Positions 62,442 to 64,000 of a DNA stretch of 64,000 nt are shown here, piece by piece. Both the position numbers and the translations under genes were made by a program. The stretch's first letter is position 1; each line of letters starts with the position of its first letter. The notes beneath the pieces are model-generated. The model was not told the DNA's origin. It searched no databases and was given only the letters and a program-made list of their open reading frames with translations. Source of the stretch: JBCCTX01 sp964468435 (GTDB taxonomy: Bacteria > Bacteroidota > Bacteroidia > J057). Where the stretch lies: NCBI GenBank assembly GCA_964468435.1, contig CAYXVE010000013.1, forward strand, positions 1-64,000. Direction: 5' to 3'.

Positions 62442-62449
62442 TAACTTTG
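62442..62449 (+). promoter_or_regulatory. Candidate -7 box of the broken gene
   Basis: TAACTTTG matches the Bacteroidota -7 consensus TAnnTTTG exactly and lies about 30 bases before the start at 62479. No TTTG at the -33 position was seen. Confidence 0.4.
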
Positions 62450-62478
62450 CTAAAACGTATAACTGATGAAATTGTTGG

Positions 62479-63900
62479 ATGAGAGTGAGCCTGTTAATAT
62501 TCAGCAGTCTGGAAAAATTCGTTAGGGTCTTGTACCGGAAATTCCCATGGCTTTTCCTTGATGCTTTACTCCTATTAATTGTATTTTCTCCAGTAGTTTC
62601 CTGGGTTCATTCTTATCTGAATGATCAGAAATATGCACACTATGTACTATCATCCTACTGGGATCAACTTCAGGCTCCATTCAAGGATGGGTACACAGAT
62701 AGGTTTAGCTATGAAACTGACGATACCCAGATCCTTTATATCAACTACAGGAGAAAGAATCAGCAAAAAATATACCTGTACAATATCCTGAATCAAAAAG
62801 TAGACAGTGCTTTCATTTCACACAGCTCCCAAAGGAAATACCCCAACCGGAGTGAAGCGGGATTTCATTATCGGGAAACTTGCCGGTACGAAATTCCCAA
62901 TTTGCCTTCCGGAATATATACATGGGAAAAAGTAATTCCCTTTTTGATCCGGGGCCATGATACTGCATCAATCGTGGTCATTTATCCCTCCAATACCATC
63001 CAGGCATATAATGTTACCGGTGGTAAAAGCTTCTATGCTATGTTTTCTCAGCAAACGGCAGCCATATCATTTCAACGACCCATCTTTCCTGCGATATCGT
63101 TTATGGTACGTGAAATGATGAAATGGCTCTACCTTCAACCTGTTGATATACGTTATCTGGCAGATACTGATTTGGAAAATGAAGATGCTCTCAAAAACGC
63201 ACAATTGGTGGTTTTAATAGGTCACAGTGAATATTGGTCTGGAAATGCCCGTAAGCAATTTGATCGTTTTGTAGATCTTGGAGGGAATGCACTGATTTTG
63301 TCGGGTAACACTATGTGGTGGAAAGTTAGATACTGTCCTGATATGCAGTGTATGATTTGCTATAAAGACGGGAGAGAACTCGCAGGAACGTCTGGGGAAG
63401 CTACAGGCAACTAGCAGAGATTGTATCCGGTTGAGCATAGTATAGGGGTAAACTTTACAAAGGGAGGATATGGCAGAAAACATTCACGCAACCGGGGGGG
63501 CTTCATCATCATGGATACAAGTTATTGGGTCTTTGATGGAGTGAAATGGAATAAAGATGCATTTATACAGGTACCAACAAAAGAATATGATGGTACTTAC
63601 CTCGATACGTTGGAGCATGGTACTTTTGTACCTGACCCTGATCGGCTGCCATTTTCTCATAGCAAGATATTGGGATATGATTTTGCCACGGATATATATC
63701 ACGAACAAATGGGAGCAGCAATCATATTTCAGAAAAGTGATAACAGTGGCATCATACTCAACTTTGCCAGTACTGACTGGTGTAGTGCATACGGGGTTGG
63801 AGGAACAGATTCCCTCATGATCCGGCGGATTACCTCCAATGCTTTACAGCAATTGCAGAATCGCTATGAAGAGATCGAGATAGCCCGTTTTTGGGAATGA
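62479..63900 (+). pseudogene. N,N-dimethylformamidase large-subunit-like protein, interrupted by an in-frame TAG
   Basis: Two blocks lie in one frame, separated only by TAG at 63412-63414. The first (62479-63411) has a TM segment near residues 22-40, then YPSNTIQAYNVTGGKSFY and VVLIGHSEYWS...GGNALILSGNTMWWKVRY. The second (63415-63900) continues QRLYPVEHSIGVNFTKGGY and ends in RFWE. These are consecutive parts of the DmfA2-like family. A single change of TGG (Trp) to TAG explains the stop; the sequence around it reads EATGN-stop-QRLYPV, and Trp fits. A second start in another frame at 62466 reaches only 19 codons. If the second part is made it would need the TTG at 63421. Confidence 0.75.
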
Positions 63901-64000
63901 CTCTCATAGGCAGCTTCGATGACCTGGATGACAGCTGCTGCTTGTTCTGGCGTGACTATCAATGAGTCATTCTCACGTATGACGCTATAAATATTGTCAT
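63864..64000 (-). CDS. Gfo/Idh/MocA-type oxidoreductase, C-terminal end only (partial)
   Basis: The window cuts this gene. The visible 44 residues read DNIYSVIRENDSLIVTPEQA, then AAVIQVIEAAYESHSQKRAI, ending SISS. The pattern VTPEQAAAVIQVIEAAYES is the closing helix of Gfo/Idh/MocA NAD(P)-dependent oxidoreductases. Its stop lies inside the tail of the broken plus-strand gene, so the two overlap by 37 bp in convergent orientation. Such enzymes make 3-keto sugars, the substrates of DUF1080 proteins. Confidence 0.6.
   Translation of the reverse strand, partial: DNIYSVIRENDSLIVTPEQAAAVIQVIEAAYESHSQKRAISISS

Overview
The window is chromosomal DNA from a respiring, non-fermentative member of the Bacteroidota, most likely of the Cytophagales/Saprospirales type; I cannot place it more closely. 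The evidence is an alternative complex III plus cytochrome oxidase operon in Bacteroidota order, a type IX secretion type B (CHU_C) C-terminal domain, a TonB receptor with a carboxypeptidase-regulatory N-terminal domain, two DUF1080 proteins, TAnnTTTG-type -7 boxes and an almost complete lack of strong Shine-Dalgarno sequences. No rRNA, tRNA, CRISPR array, intact transposase or phage gene was seen.

Layout. 1-3.7 kb: a REP-like palindromic repeat, then a DeoR-type regulator diverging from a PhyH-type dioxygenase and a sodium:solute symporter, with four phased TACG boxes between them. 3.8-8.5 kb: a secreted seven-repeat propeller-caspase protein, a small membrane protein, an exported protein of unknown family and a decayed open frame. 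8.5-22.9 kb: one long respiratory operon, actABCDEF-coxB-coxA-ctaA-ctaB-coxC, closed by a strong terminator. It carries electrons from menaquinol through alternative complex III to an A1-type haem-copper oxidase and makes the haem A that oxidase needs. 22.9-29.3 kb: sugar nucleotidyltransferase, TonB relic, RluA pseudouridine synthase, MurG-like glycosyltransferase and a 980-residue FAD/Fe-S dehydrogenase. 29.4-35.7 kb: a MarR-controlled tripartite RND efflux operon with two matching 18-bp palindromes. 35.7-47 kb: a translationally close pair of secreted proteins (DUF1080-PA14 and propeller-cupredoxin), an OmpA lipoprotein, a type IX cargo protein and a TonB receptor. 47-52.4 kb: NYN/LOTUS protein, single-repeat GyrI-like protein, isocitrate dehydrogenase, prohibitin relic and photolyase/cryptochrome.

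53-61 kb is the most distinctive metabolic region. It has a cytoplasm-facing molybdopterin oxidoreductase resembling SoeA, a fused Fe-S/membrane-anchor partner (B and C in one chain), MobA and a small companion protein, and then, on a separate transcript, a type II sulfide:quinone oxidoreductase and a DUF1641 protein with an internal duplication. I infer a sulfur-oxidation module (sulfide to sulfane sulfur or sulfite, electrons into the quinone pool), which could feed the alternative complex III/oxidase chain in the same window. The last 3 kb hold a second DUF1080 protein, a cysteine-cluster protein, an N,N-dimethylformamidase-like gene broken by a single in-frame TAG, and the C-terminal end of a Gfo/Idh/MocA oxidoreductase.

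Several spacers between genes are not empty. They hold recognisable corpses: a TonB C-terminal domain, an XRE antitoxin-type helix-turn-helix, the tail of a prohibitin, an antitoxin-like tail and an unassigned frameshifted frame. Together with the nonsense-broken gene at the end, these suggest continuing gene erosion.
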